A stretch of DNA of 41,375 bases, from contig CAXTOX010000022.1 of assembly GCA_964245885.1 (NCBI GenBank), positions 1-41,375 on the forward strand, written 5' to 3'. Both the position numbers and the translations under genes were made by a program. This DNA is from CAHJWO01 sp964245885 (GTDB lineage Bacteria; Verrucomicrobiota; Verrucomicrobiia; Chthoniobacterales; SZAS-18). The notes under the pieces were generated by a model. That model did not search any database. It saw only the letters and a list, made by a program, of their open reading frames with translations, and had not been told where the DNA came from. Each line of letters begins with the position of its first letter. Position 1 is the stretch's first letter. Positions 16,430 to 24,586 of the stretch are shown in pieces.

Positions 16430-16707
16430 CTCAGCGTGAGCTGTTCGCGAACGTGCGGGGTGATGACCTCCGCCAGGAACTTCTGATACACCGGGTCCGC
16501 GTGACCGAGCGCCATTTTGTCCATCGACTCATAGTCAGCGGCGTAGAAAAATCCCCACCCGTTGCCGCTCTCGATGTGCTTGCCGCACTTGATGGCACGG
16601 ACCTCCGTGATCTTGAGCAGACGGATGCGCGACTGGCGGATGATCCACTCCACCTGCGTGTCGCCCAGTCCATCATTCAACTTGCAGAGAACAATGTGGT
16701 GCACCAT
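16390..16707 (-). CDS. Dabb (stress-responsive alpha-beta barrel) domain protein
   Basis: A 105-residue ferredoxin-like dimeric alpha-beta barrel protein. It starts MVHHIVLCKL (typical Dabb MVxHIVLFKxK) and contains a central YESMDKMALGHADPVYQKF, equivalent to the DALxxYxxHPxHxxF motif, which makes the family assignment fairly firm. Dabb proteins occur in stress responses and some catalyse small-molecule chemistry; no function can be assigned here. Its 3' end overlaps the aminotransferase 3' end by 40 bases in opposite orientation. Confidence 0.8.
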   Translation of the reverse strand: MVHHIVLCKLNDGLGDTQVEWIIRQSRIRLLKITEVRAIKCGKHIESGNGWGFFYAADYESMDKMALGHADPVYQKFLAEVITPHVREQLTLSYELEPGKDTRYS

Positions 16708-16768
16708 GCCGGACCGTCTCAGCTAAGCCGACGCCTCACCATGCAAGCTCCCGCCACCACTGGCGGCA

Positions 16769-17140
16769 TCACCGTTTCCAGTCCAACACGCCTTTTTTGA
16801 GCGCGTAGACGTAGCCGACGGTCAGGATCGACACGAAGCTGAGCATGCTCCATAGAACCGTGGTGCCGTGTTTGATCATGTCCGCGTAAACCACCGCCCA
16901 CGGGTACATGAACACGATCTCGATGTCGAAGAGGATGAACAACATCGCCACGAGGTAAAACTTCACGCTGAAGCGCGGCTGCGCGTTGCCTTCCGGCAGC
17001 ATCCCGCACTCGTAGGCGGTGTCCTTGACCTTCGAGCGTTTGCCCACTTTGCCCAACGCCACGCTGACAATGAGCGAGACGGCGGCAAAGCCGACCGCCA
17101 CGATGGCCTGGAGCAGAATGGGCAGATAGTCGCGGATCAT
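16769..17140 (-). CDS. nuoA: NADH-quinone oxidoreductase subunit A
   Basis: A 123-residue membrane subunit of respiratory complex I. The conserved YECGMLPEGNAQ then RFSVKFYLVAMLFILFDIE signature is intact, including the Cys in the first loop and the DIE at the end of the second helix. Three membrane helices are visible (about 5-28, 63-83, 92-112). The start was set at ATG 17140 (MIRDYLPILLQ); an upstream ATG at 17176 would add 12 Ala/Pro-rich residues. No other nuo gene is present within this window, so nuoA is detached from the rest of the complex I genes here. Confidence 0.93.
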   Translation of the reverse strand: MIRDYLPILLQAIVAVGFAAVSLIVSVALGKVGKRSKVKDTAYECGMLPEGNAQPRFSVKFYLVAMLFILFDIEIVFMYPWAVVYADMIKHGTTVLWSMLSFVSILTVGYVYALKKGVLDWKR

Positions 17141-17205
17141 CTTCGATGGAGTCGGGGCGGCACGGGCCGCTCCCAACGTAGGTTGGGCAAAGAAGGACGA
17201 AGAAA

Positions 17206-17550
17206 CTAGCTGGCGAGCGGCACGGCGGCGGCGGCAACAGCCGCGGTAGGTGCCGAGGCAGCCGGGGGGATGGTGGGCAGCGCGTTGGCGAGCGAAGCCA
17301 GACCCTTATACTTCTTACCGGTTTTTTTGACCATGCCCCGCGATACGAGCGTTTGAAGCTTCTCGTAGGCACGTAGACGCAGCATCTCCTCCCCGCCGCT
17401 GGCAGCGTTGCGGGCACGCAGGTTGGCGTGCACCAAGTCAAAGAGTTCCTTGAACTCGTAAGAATTCTTTGAGGTGAGCACAGCCACCAACTCCTCGGTG
17501 ACGAGGTCGGGCAAGCGACGGGAGAAGGCGTTTTTCTTAGTCATAGCCAT
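17206..17550 (-). CDS. Small conserved-looking protein of unknown function
   Basis: A 114-residue basic protein without signal peptide or membrane segments. Residues about 10-80 are predicted helical (LPDLVTEELVAVLTSKNSYEF..., EMLRLRAYEKLQTLVSRGMVKK), ending in a GKKYKGL turn that looks like the recognition helix and wing of a small winged-helix fold. The last ~25 residues are Ala/Pro low-complexity. The start may be either Met1 or Met3. TATAGT lies 11 bases upstream of the ATG on the coding strand (17562-17567), but no matching -35 was found. I do not recognise the family. Confidence 0.65.
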   Translation of the reverse strand: MAMTKKNAFSRRLPDLVTEELVAVLTSKNSYEFKELFDLVHANLRARNAASGGEEMLRLRAYEKLQTLVSRGMVKKTGKKYKGLASLANALPTIPPAASAPTAAVAAAAVPLAS

Positions 17551-17644
17551 AGTGGGACGATACTATACCACGTTGGCAAGGATGCGAAGGTTAATTTTCG
17601 CAGTGCGCCCGTCAGCGCGTAGAAAGCCGTTCGCTCGCAATGGA

Positions 17645-19459
17645 TTAAGGAGTGGCCAGTGGCGCGGCCGGATGCGGGGCGACCTGGACTTCTTCGTTGT
17701 TCGCTTTCGGCAGATACGACATCGACACTCCCACCGACCCGCCGACGATCACCGTGAACACCTGCCCGAAGGTGAACGAACCCACGGACTCCAGCAGGCA
17801 ACCTTCCGGGTTATACGTTTGCGAGAGCACCGAGGGCGAGAGATGCTTGGCAATCGTCTCTGCCTCGGGCAATTTGCCCAGGTCGACGTAGTCGTTCACC
17901 TGCGGGAGCAGGAACGACGCGGTCATGGCGTAGGGCTTCAGCGTGCCGTAGGAACGCTCGAAGAACGTCTTGCTGTCAAGGTAGGCGAAAGACGTGTTCG
18001 GCTTTCCAACGGCACCGGTGGCGGTTTTGTAGTGGTCGCTCGCGGTGAAGTTCGGCGCGGCGGTTTTCTCCCGGGCGGCGGCTTCCTGGACTTCCGGCGA
18101 GTTCAAGCCGAAAAGCAGGTGCTTGGGTGTGACCGTCAGGGTCGGGGCAATGGTGGGAACACTCGGGATGTCCACCGAGTGGAGGGTCAACCCGTCCACC
18201 TCGGACGTTTCCCAATTGTCGTCGGAGGAAAGCGCGGCCGTGAAACGGTCCACGAACTTGTTGGCCGCGTCCGGATCGTGTACGTCCAGGGAGACGATCA
18301 GCGTCGGTTGCGCCTGATCGGCCGGCCAGTCGAGTTGCAAGCCGGCCTCGTTGCCGAAGGCGGCGTGGAATGCGTCCAGCGTGATGTCGTGCTCCTTGAA
18401 CCGCTCGCCCAACTGGCCAAAAGCCCGCAGCAGGGCCGATCCGGGTGCGGAAGCGCTGGCGTTGTCCCCGGCGTACTCGGGCAGGTCGAGTTTCTTGGGG
18501 ATGTTGAGCATGCTGGCCGCGTAGAACACCGTGTCGGCGGTGGTCAACGGCAGCGAACCCCGCTGGAGGTTCGCAAACTCCTGACTGATCCCTGGCGCGT
18601 AGACGTAGATCGTGTCCCGGATCTTGCCGCTCTCGATCCCGGTGGCCGCACCGACCGCCCGGACCTTCTCGGCTTCCATGCGCTGCTTGGCGTCGACCGT
18701 TTGTCCGCTCGCTTCGGCAAGATCGAAAATCTTCGTCAGGAACGGCTTGGTGCGCCCGAAGACCAGGGTAGCGTGCCCCGCGGGCAGCTTTGCCATCACC
18801 GTGGCGTAGTCCGGGTCTTTGTCGAGGGTCGGCCCGGCGGCGGCCGGGCCGCGGTGCTCCGCCCGGTCCAGGGTGGCCTTCAACAGCATCAGGTCATTGG
18901 AAACCAGATACCAGTCACCGAGGTAGACGGATGCCAGGCTGGACTTTTCGTCCAGGCTGACCGTCTCGATGGCATGTCCCTCGTAGTTGACCAGATCAGC
19001 CTTCGCCGCTGGGTGCCGCCGACGAAGCTCCGCCTTCGGCTCGGCCAGGAGCTGATCCACGTCCGCGTTCGTACCCTTGAACTGGAACCCGGCCACCAAG
19101 CGTGGTTCATTGGTCGTCTCGTCGAGGGAGGTCAACGCGACAAACAGGTTCGTGAGTCCGAGCTTGCCGGCCGCCTTCACGGCTTCGTCCAGCTCGGCGT
19201 GAGGCGGCAGCTTGGAGAGCGGCTTCGCCAGGAACGCCTGCACCTCGGGTTCCGACCAGATTTTGTAGAGGTCGGTCGTCTTCCATTCCGCGGAGGTCTT
19301 GTTCAGGTCCGGGACGGCGAGCAACACTAGCGTGTCGGCCGGCAGGTACGCCGCGGCCGTCGACCCAGCAACCTCGGCCGGCTTCTGGATGAGGTAAACC
19401 GCGGCTCCACCCACGCCAAGAGTGAGCAGGATAAAAAGCGCAGGGAGGATTTTTTTCAT
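17645..19459 (-). CDS. DUF3352-like exported/membrane-anchored protein
   Basis: A 604-residue protein with an N-terminal signal anchor (MKKILPALFILLTLGVGGAAVYLI) followed by AAYLPADTLVLLAVPDL, the pattern of DUF3352 proteins. The body is extracytoplasmic with repeated alpha/beta elements: GNASASAPG region, FVDRFTAAL, GLTLHSVDIPS, PNTSFAYLDSKTFFERSYG. A second hydrophobic stretch lies near 565-585 (FGQVFTVIVGGSVGVSM). Function is unknown. ATG 19459 was chosen because the signal sequence begins there, although the frame extends to 19498. A long open frame on the opposite strand is a shadow. Confidence 0.75.
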   Translation of the reverse strand: MKKILPALFILLTLGVGGAAVYLIQKPAEVAGSTAAAYLPADTLVLLAVPDLNKTSAEWKTTDLYKIWSEPEVQAFLAKPLSKLPPHAELDEAVKAAGKLGLTNLFVALTSLDETTNEPRLVAGFQFKGTNADVDQLLAEPKAELRRRHPAAKADLVNYEGHAIETVSLDEKSSLASVYLGDWYLVSNDLMLLKATLDRAEHRGPAAAGPTLDKDPDYATVMAKLPAGHATLVFGRTKPFLTKIFDLAEASGQTVDAKQRMEAEKVRAVGAATGIESGKIRDTIYVYAPGISQEFANLQRGSLPLTTADTVFYAASMLNIPKKLDLPEYAGDNASASAPGSALLRAFGQLGERFKEHDITLDAFHAAFGNEAGLQLDWPADQAQPTLIVSLDVHDPDAANKFVDRFTAALSSDDNWETSEVDGLTLHSVDIPSVPTIAPTLTVTPKHLLFGLNSPEVQEAAAREKTAAPNFTASDHYKTATGAVGKPNTSFAYLDSKTFFERSYGTLKPYAMTASFLLPQVNDYVDLGKLPEAETIAKHLSPSVLSQTYNPEGCLLESVGSFTFGQVFTVIVGGSVGVSMSYLPKANNEEVQVAPHPAAPLATP

Positions 19460-19590
19460 GGGACGATGGCGGGGCCGGAGCGGCATGTCGTTCACCATTC
19501 AACAACAGCGCGCGAGTCTGTCAATGCAGCAGCCTTTTCTATCCGGCCAAGCGTTTCGCCTGGGCCGATATGGTGAGAACACCAAAACGC

Positions 19591-19815
19591 ATGGAACTCG
19601 ACGACTACAAACTCACCAAAGGCAACCTGTACTTCCTCTCTGACCTCAGCCTCCTGCTCGGCTTTATCTCGATCATCGGGTCGATTGCCGTGTGGTTTTC
19701 CAAAAAGGCCGAGGACCCGGCATCGGGTGAACGCTCGGGCATCTTCATCGGCCTCTGGGTGCCGAGCTTCTTCATTCTCTCCAACCGGCTCGCGCGCAAG
19801 GCCGAGGAAATCTGA
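19591..19815 (+). CDS. Small two-helix membrane protein, unknown function
   Basis: A 74-residue protein: a charged N terminus (MELDDYKLTKGNLYF), membrane helix about 17-37 (LSLLLGFISIIGSIAVWF), a short charged loop with KKAEDPASGERS, a second helix about 50-65 (GIFIGLWVPSFFILSNRL) and a charged end. ATG 19570 would add seven residues. It lies on the plus strand between a divergent DUF3352 gene and ruvA, 54 bases before ruvA. No family was recognised; the regular hydrophobic pattern and codon use support a real gene. Confidence 0.6.
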   Translation: MELDDYKLTKGNLYFLSDLSLLLGFISIIGSIAVWFSKKAEDPASGERSGIFIGLWVPSFFILSNRLARKAEEI

Positions 19816-19869
19816 GCGGGCACTGGCTTGAGGTAGAGAGCGGTTGGGCGCTGGTTCTGCTTTTTTGTC

Positions 19870-20475
19870 GTGATCACCTTCCTGCAAGGCGCCCTCAGCG
19901 AATCGCTCCCCACCCAGATCGTGGTGGATGTCGGCGGGGTTGGTTACCAGGTGATCATCCCGCTTTCCAGCTACGACCGACTCCCGGCGGTCGGTGCGCC
20001 GGTAAAGGTGCTCACGCACCTTCAGGTCCGCGAGGACGCGCACATCCTTTACGGATTCATGTCGCTGCCCGAGCGCGATTTGTTCCGGCTGCTGGTGAAC
20101 AACGTTACTGGCATCGGACCGAAAATGGCGTTGGCGGTGCTCAGTGGCATGAGCGTGCCAACGTTCAAAAATGCCGTCGTGACCAACGATATTCCTTCGT
20201 TGTCGAAGATCAGCGGCGTCGGCAAGAAGACCGCGGAGCGCATGGTGCTCGAACTCCGCGACAAACTTGGCGTTGCGGCCACCTGGGAGGCGGCGAGCAG
20301 TTCGCACGCTCCCACCCCTGACGAGGTGGCCGTCAGCGACGCGGTCTTGGCGCTGATTTCCCTCGGGTACAAGCAAGTGGATGCTCACAAGGCGGTGAAG
20401 CAGGTCTACAAAACGGGGACCGTCACGCCGGCAGCCGAAGATCTGGTGCGGCTCGCCCTGAAAATTCTCGCCTGA
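19870..20475 (+). CDS. ruvA: Holliday junction DNA helicase subunit RuvA
   Basis: A 201-residue junction-recognition subunit of RuvABC branch migration. Domain I is an OB fold (about 1-63, GVGYQVIIPLSSYDRLP, ILYGF). Domain II has two helix-hairpin-helix motifs (VTGIGPKMALAVLSG and ISGVGKKTAERMVLELRDKL). Domain III is the UBA-like RuvB-binding part (about 150-201, DAVLALISLGYKQVDAHKAV). Translation starts at GTG 19870 (MITFLQGAL). ruvB and ruvC are not adjacent in this window. Confidence 0.96.
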   Translation: MITFLQGALSESLPTQIVVDVGGVGYQVIIPLSSYDRLPAVGAPVKVLTHLQVREDAHILYGFMSLPERDLFRLLVNNVTGIGPKMALAVLSGMSVPTFKNAVVTNDIPSLSKISGVGKKTAERMVLELRDKLGVAATWEAASSSHAPTPDEVAVSDAVLALISLGYKQVDAHKAVKQVYKTGTVTPAAEDLVRLALKILA

Positions 20476-20595
20476 CCGTTCGCCCTGTCTCGGGGTGGTT
20501 GCGCGGATATTTTTCTGACGCATGTTGACGCCGCTTCCCGGCTTTCCAAGCATGCAACGCTCTCCGCTCTCGCGATTCTGCTTGCCCGAAGTTGC

Positions 20596-21981
20596 ATGAC
20601 TACCTCCGCGCAGACAGGCGATGACCAACGGCGGGTCGAGACGATCCGCGACGCGTTCCCGGCGGAGGGTCTCTTTGCGGCGAAGGAATGGCTGCTTTCC
20701 CCGCGCAGCTTTTCGCTGTCGCCGCGGTTCGTCGCCGAACTCGAAAAACTCGGCTACCGACTGCACCTCTTCCAGCGCGCGTGCAACCTTCTTTACCGTC
20801 TCAGCGTCAAGGGAAAGCAGCCGACGTGGGTCGCCGAATACCTCGACCGCGGCAAACCGCCGGAACTGGTCGCCCTGAGCCGCGAACGAATTTTCCGCGA
20901 CGAAATCGCCCGCGTGATCCGGCCGGACATCATCCCGACCGAACACGGTTTCACCATCGCCGAACTCGACAGCGTGCCCGGCGGCATCGGCCTGACTGCC
21001 TGGCTGAACGCGACGTATTCCGCCCTGGGCGATGACGTGGTGGGTGGGTCCAGCGGGATGCTTGACGGCTTCGCCTCCATTTTCCCGGGTGGTGACATCG
21101 TGGTGAGCGAGGAAGCCGCCACTTACCGGCCCGAGATGGAGTGGCTGGCCGAGCAACTGAACCAGCGGCCGACTTTCGACTCGACCGGTGCCGCCGACCC
21201 TTGGCGGGTGGTCGAGACGGCGGAAAAACCGCTCCGCATCGACTTCGAAGCAGCCCGCGAGGCGGACCGGCCACTGGGTATCTACCGCTTTTTCGAGCAT
21301 TTCGACCTGCCGAACTTACCGTTTGCCCCCTGGCTGATGGAACGTACGCGGGAGGGCACCGTCCAGGTCACGCCTCCTTTCAAGCCGTACATGGAGGAAA
21401 AAATGTGGTTCGCGTTGTTCTGGACGCGCCCGCTGCAAGCATTCTGGCGGCGAGAACTCGGCGAACGGCACTGGCTCAAGCTGCAAAAGGTGATCCCCTA
21501 CACCTGGATTGTCGATCCCGCGCCGCTGCCTCATCAGGCGGTGATCGCCGGGCTGGAAATCAACGACTGGCGCGAACTCGCCGGCTTCAGTCAAAAGCAG
21601 CGCGAACTCATCCTGAAAATCAGTGGGTACTCGGAACTGGCCTGGGGCAGCCGCGGCGTCGACCTCGCGCAGGACCTTCCCCAAGGAGAATGGCGGCAGG
21701 CCATCGACCGTGCGCTGGCGCGGTTCCCGACGAACCCGATGCTGCTGCAACGCTTTCACAAGGGTCGGCTCGTCGAGCAGCCCTATCTGGACCCGAAAAC
21801 GGGCGAAATCGTCACCATGCGTGGCCGGGTCAGGCTCTGCCCATATTACTTTCTGGACGGCGGCAAGGCGCAGTTGAAGGGAGTGCTTGCCACCGTCTGT
21901 CCCGCGGACAAAAAGCTGCTGCACGGGATGAAGGATGCCGTCATCGTTCCGGCGCGCATTGCCGAAGATGGAATCGTCTGA
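20596..21981 (+). CDS. Conserved protein resembling circularly permuted ATP-grasp enzymes
   Basis: A 461-residue cytoplasmic protein with no confident family name. Several stretches recall non-canonical ATP-grasp (DUF404/DUF407, glutathionylspermidine-synthase-like) enzymes: AELDSVPGGIGLTAWLN (122-138), GGDIVVSEEAATYRPEMEWL (165-184), KISGYSELAWGSRGV (341-355, a Lys plus Gly-rich SRG loop) and RVRLCPYYFLDGGKAQLKGV (411-430). It would then be an ATP-dependent carboxylate-amine ligase, which is an inference. Its stop overlaps the start of the DUF3445 gene by 14 bases, so the two are almost certainly expressed together. Confidence 0.6.
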   Translation: MTTSAQTGDDQRRVETIRDAFPAEGLFAAKEWLLSPRSFSLSPRFVAELEKLGYRLHLFQRACNLLYRLSVKGKQPTWVAEYLDRGKPPELVALSRERIFRDEIARVIRPDIIPTEHGFTIAELDSVPGGIGLTAWLNATYSALGDDVVGGSSGMLDGFASIFPGGDIVVSEEAATYRPEMEWLAEQLNQRPTFDSTGAADPWRVVETAEKPLRIDFEAAREADRPLGIYRFFEHFDLPNLPFAPWLMERTREGTVQVTPPFKPYMEEKMWFALFWTRPLQAFWRRELGERHWLKLQKVIPYTWIVDPAPLPHQAVIAGLEINDWRELAGFSQKQRELILKISGYSELAWGSRGVDLAQDLPQGEWRQAIDRALARFPTNPMLLQRFHKGRLVEQPYLDPKTGEIVTMRGRVRLCPYYFLDGGKAQLKGVLATVCPADKKLLHGMKDAVIVPARIAEDGIV

Positions 21982-22798
21982 AGACCGGGAGCAGCCGGCA
22001 GACCCGCCCGATTGGGATTTGCTCGCACCACTGTTCGGTCCCGGCGATTACCGGCACCGGATGAACCTGCGGCGGGTCAGTGCCCACGAGTTTTACAAAG
22101 CCACCCCGGCGGCCGGCACGATCCGGCGCGAGAAGGGGTCGACCTTGGACCGTGACGCCGAGCGGTACACGCTCGTGACGACTGAAGGCCACCGTGCGGC
22201 GGTTGAGTTTGCCGCTGCCCTCGGCCTACAGACAGACGGTCGGGAAACTCCGCAGGCATTCTGCCAAAGGCTGAGCCTCGCGTTGGAGCCGGATCTTCTC
22301 ATCGTCCAACCGCCGGATTGGTCACTGGTTTGGGCGAGCGTTTGCTTCCCGTCCCGCTGGTCCCTCGAAGACAAGGCACGGCGTCCACTCACCTCGATTC
22401 ACAAAGCCGTCCCCGGATTAAACCCCGACCTCGGCGGCAAGATCGCGGCGTTCTTCGCTCGATTACCACCCGGCGAAGGATGGCGGCGGGCCAACTGGGG
22501 TCTGAGCGCATCGACACGGAGGAACCAGCATCCGGCCGAGAACATCGCGCCGCTGACGGCCGAGACCGCGCTCGACCGGGTCGCCATCAGGGTCGAGGAC
22601 CAACACCTGCTGAAGTTGCCGGAGTCGGGTGCCATCGCCTTCGGCATCCGCATCGCGAGCTTCGCGTGGGACACGGTCATGCGGCATCCCACTATCGCGC
22701 CGCAATTGCTGGATAAGCTCCGTACAATGCCGCCGGAAATCTCTCTCTACAAGGGACTAACCAGATTTATTCCGTCGCTGATAGAAAAACTCTGCTAG
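21968..22798 (+). CDS. DUF3445 / haem-dependent oxidative N-demethylase family protein
   Basis: A 276-residue protein with the PF11927 pattern: VWASVCFPSRWSLEDKARRP, IHKAVPGLN, a RRANWGLS segment and RVEDQHLLKLPESGAIAFGIR. Characterised relatives (HODM) are PAS-fold haem enzymes that oxidatively N-demethylate dimethylamine. The haem ligand is not something I can point to with certainty here. The ATG at 21968 overlaps the end of the ATP-grasp-like gene; an upstream in-frame ATG at 21935 is less likely. The pairing hints that an amine made or tagged by one protein is processed by the other. Confidence 0.8.
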   Translation: MESSEDREQPADPPDWDLLAPLFGPGDYRHRMNLRRVSAHEFYKATPAAGTIRREKGSTLDRDAERYTLVTTEGHRAAVEFAAALGLQTDGRETPQAFCQRLSLALEPDLLIVQPPDWSLVWASVCFPSRWSLEDKARRPLTSIHKAVPGLNPDLGGKIAAFFARLPPGEGWRRANWGLSASTRRNQHPAENIAPLTAETALDRVAIRVEDQHLLKLPESGAIAFGIRIASFAWDTVMRHPTIAPQLLDKLRTMPPEISLYKGLTRFIPSLIEKLC

Positions 22799-22825
22799 GC
22801 CGAACGTCCGTTCGTTGTGGGTTGT

Positions 22826-23803
22826 TCAGGCGAAGCTCGCCCGCAAACCTCTCTCTATGGCGGTCGAGTCCAGTTTCTTGCCGATGAAAACAAGCTGGCT
22901 GCCGCGCACCTCGTCGGCGCGCCACGGACGCTCCCAGAAGATGTGGAACCGGTTGTTCACGCCATGGAAAATCGCGCGGTGGTCATGTCCCTTCAAAGCG
23001 ACAAACCCCTTGCAGCGGTAAACTTTCTCCGTGCTGGTTAAACGCTGCACGAACTTCTCGAATTTCTGGATGTCGAACGGCTGCTCGAAGGCGAAGGAGT
23101 GACTGACGATGTCGTGGTGATGCTTCCCCGTCGCCCGCATCTCGTTAAGGAAGTCGGGGTCGACCTCCAGCTTTTTGTCCACGTCGAAAGCATGGATGTC
23201 GAGCAGTTCGGCCAGCGGCACCTTGCTCTGATGGGTGCGCAGAATCCGGGTGTGCGGGTTCACCGAACGGATTTTCTCGCCGACCTTACCGAGTTGCGCC
23301 TCGTCCACGAGGTCGGTTTTGTTGAGGAGGACGAAGTCGGCCATCGCGATCTGGTCGACGGCGACTTCCACCTCGTCGATTTGTTTGAAAATCTGCTCGG
23401 CGTCCACCACCGTGATGATAGCGTCCAGCTGCACGAAACGCTGCAAGGCCGGAATGTTGAGAAACGTCTGCGCGACCGGTCCCGGGTCGGCGATGCCCGT
23501 CGTCTCGATCAGGATGTAATCGAATCCGCCCTTTTTCAGGAGCTTCTGGATGCCCTGCACGAGGTCCTTGCGCACGGTGCAGCACACGCAGCCGTTGCTC
23601 ATCTCGACGATCTCGTCCTTCTGATTTTCGACGAGCGCGCCATCAATGCCGATCTTGCCGACCTCGTTGATGATGACGGCAAACTTGTACTGGGTCTGCT
23701 CGCGGAGGATGTGGTTGAGCAGCGTCGTCTTGCCCGCGCCGAGAAATCCAGTCAGGATGCTGACGGGAATGATTTTGTTGGACTTGGTGGTCGGATCAGA
23801 CAT
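22826..23803 (-). CDS. COG0523 (CobW/ZNG1-like) metallochaperone GTPase
   Basis: A 325-residue G3E GTPase thought to deliver a metal, often zinc or cobalt, to client proteins. Walker A GFLGAGKTTLLNHIL (19-33), GIDGALVEN near 52-60, the signature metal motif GCVCC (71-75), ETTG(I)ADP (switch/Walker B region) and base-specificity LNKTDL are present. A KHHHD stretch (about 230-234) could add metal ligands. The C-terminal CobW_C domain includes KVYRCKGFVAL. The gene follows rpmB and a small ORF on the minus strand but appears to have its own promoter. Confidence 0.9.
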   Translation of the reverse strand: MSDPTTKSNKIIPVSILTGFLGAGKTTLLNHILREQTQYKFAVIINEVGKIGIDGALVENQKDEIVEMSNGCVCCTVRKDLVQGIQKLLKKGGFDYILIETTGIADPGPVAQTFLNIPALQRFVQLDAIITVVDAEQIFKQIDEVEVAVDQIAMADFVLLNKTDLVDEAQLGKVGEKIRSVNPHTRILRTHQSKVPLAELLDIHAFDVDKKLEVDPDFLNEMRATGKHHHDIVSHSFAFEQPFDIQKFEKFVQRLTSTEKVYRCKGFVALKGHDHRAIFHGVNNRFHIFWERPWRADEVRGSQLVFIGKKLDSTAIERGLRASFA

Positions 23804-23823
23804 GGGAAAAGGATGGGTGCGTC

Positions 23824-23851
23824 AAGATAACGATAGAGACCCTTTTGCCAA
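23824..23851 (-). promoter_or_regulatory. Candidate promoter of the COG0523 GTPase gene
   Basis: On the minus strand TTGGCA (23851-23846, 5/6) and TATCTT (23829-23824, 4/6) are spaced by 16 bases. Transcription would start about 15 bases before the ATG at 23803. No Zur or Fur operator palindrome was found around it. Confidence 0.35.
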
Positions 23852-23903
23852 GGATCTCGTTCACTCGGCCGCACCGCCCCCCTCCCGGACACTCGCCTCC
23901 GCG

Positions 23904-24104
23904 CTACCCTTTCTTGAGCAGCGGCAACCCTGTCTTGATGTTCTCGGCCACCTGGTAGCCTTGCGGTACGTCGTTCATCGCCCCGTCTTTGGCCTGGGCG
24001 GCGAAGAAATAGATGGTCTGACGATGCCCGCCTTTCAGCAGTTGATCGCGGGCATGGAGGTAATAGGTTTTACCGGACTTCTTGCTCTTGACGCTGTAGG
24101 CCAT
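23904..24104 (-). CDS. Small conserved protein of unknown function
   Basis: A 66-residue basic protein (MAYSVKSKKSGKTYYLH start; YFFAAQAKDGAMNDVPQGYQ; NIKTGLPLLKKG end). The alternation of aromatic and charged residues suggests a small beta-sheet protein; the PQGYxVxENxKTGLPxLKK ending is a pattern I associate with short hypothetical proteins of several phyla. It has a good ribosome-binding site (AAGGAGA, 11 bases upstream). The frame continues upstream of 24104, but this start is best supported. It lies downstream of rpmB and its hairpin. Confidence 0.65.
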   Translation of the reverse strand: MAYSVKSKKSGKTYYLHARDQLLKGGHRQTIYFFAAQAKDGAMNDVPQGYQVAENIKTGLPLLKKG

Positions 24105-24205
24105 GGTAACGGGTTCTCCTTCTCTGATCCACGGAAATGGGGTTGAGGGACCGGCGGGCATGCCCTGCGGCACGGCCGATCCTAGAGAACCTGAAAAGCA
24201 AGACG

Positions 24206-24231
24206 CGCGCCCGCGGAGCCGTGGGCGCGCA
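24206..24231 (-). terminator. GC-rich hairpin after rpmB, probable terminator
   Basis: A ten-base-pair stem (GCGCGCCCGC with GTGGGCGCGC, one wobble) lies 35 bases past the rpmB stop. On the minus strand the following sequence is only moderately T-rich (GTCTTGCTTTTC). On the plus strand it is followed by a six-T run, but no plus-strand gene ends there. I therefore read it as the rpmB terminator, possibly working in both directions. Confidence 0.6.
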
Positions 24232-24265
24232 ATTTTTTCTCACCGCTGAGAGCGGTGTGGCGGCG

Positions 24266-24529
24266 TCAGACCAGGCCGGCTTTTTTCAACGTCTTGAGCG
24301 CGCCGTTCTTGGCGACGGTCTTCAAGGCGCGGGCAGTCAGCTTGACCTTCACAAACTTGCTGAGTTCGGGCACCCAGATGCGCCGTTCCTTCAGGTTCGG
24401 GGTGAACGTGCGCTTGGTGTTCGCGGTGACGTGTTGGCCGATGCCCCCTTTTTTCTTGGCGAGACCGCGGCGGTGAATGACGTGGCCACGTGAAACACGA
24501 GCGCCGGTGATCGAGCAGACTTTGGACAT
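24266..24529 (-). CDS. rpmB: 50S ribosomal protein L28
   Basis: An 87-residue bL28 with MSKVCSITGARVSRGH, GQHVTANTKRTFTPNLKERRIWVPEL and the KVKLTARALKTVAKNGALKTL tail. A single Cys (5) means the zinc-free C- type. ATG at 24529. It sits alone, without rpmG, between the RsmA-Nudix gene and a small conserved ORF, and is followed by a GC-rich hairpin. Confidence 0.96.
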   Translation of the reverse strand: MSKVCSITGARVSRGHVIHRRGLAKKKGGIGQHVTANTKRTFTPNLKERRIWVPELSKFVKVKLTARALKTVAKNGALKTLKKAGLV

Positions 24530-24586
24530 AAGGGTGACCTCGGAAAAATCGGAGAGCGGCCAAAGTGCTACCGGTCGGCAGAGCGG

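Noticed and set aside
17474..19330. 618-codon plus-strand open frame
   Set aside because: Opposite strand of the DUF3352-like gene, which has a proper signal sequence and normal composition. The plus-strand product is an Arg/Gly-rich shadow.
19492..21300. 602-codon minus-strand open frame
   Set aside because: It covers ruvA and the ATP-grasp-like gene in antisense. RuvA is unambiguous, so this is a shadow.
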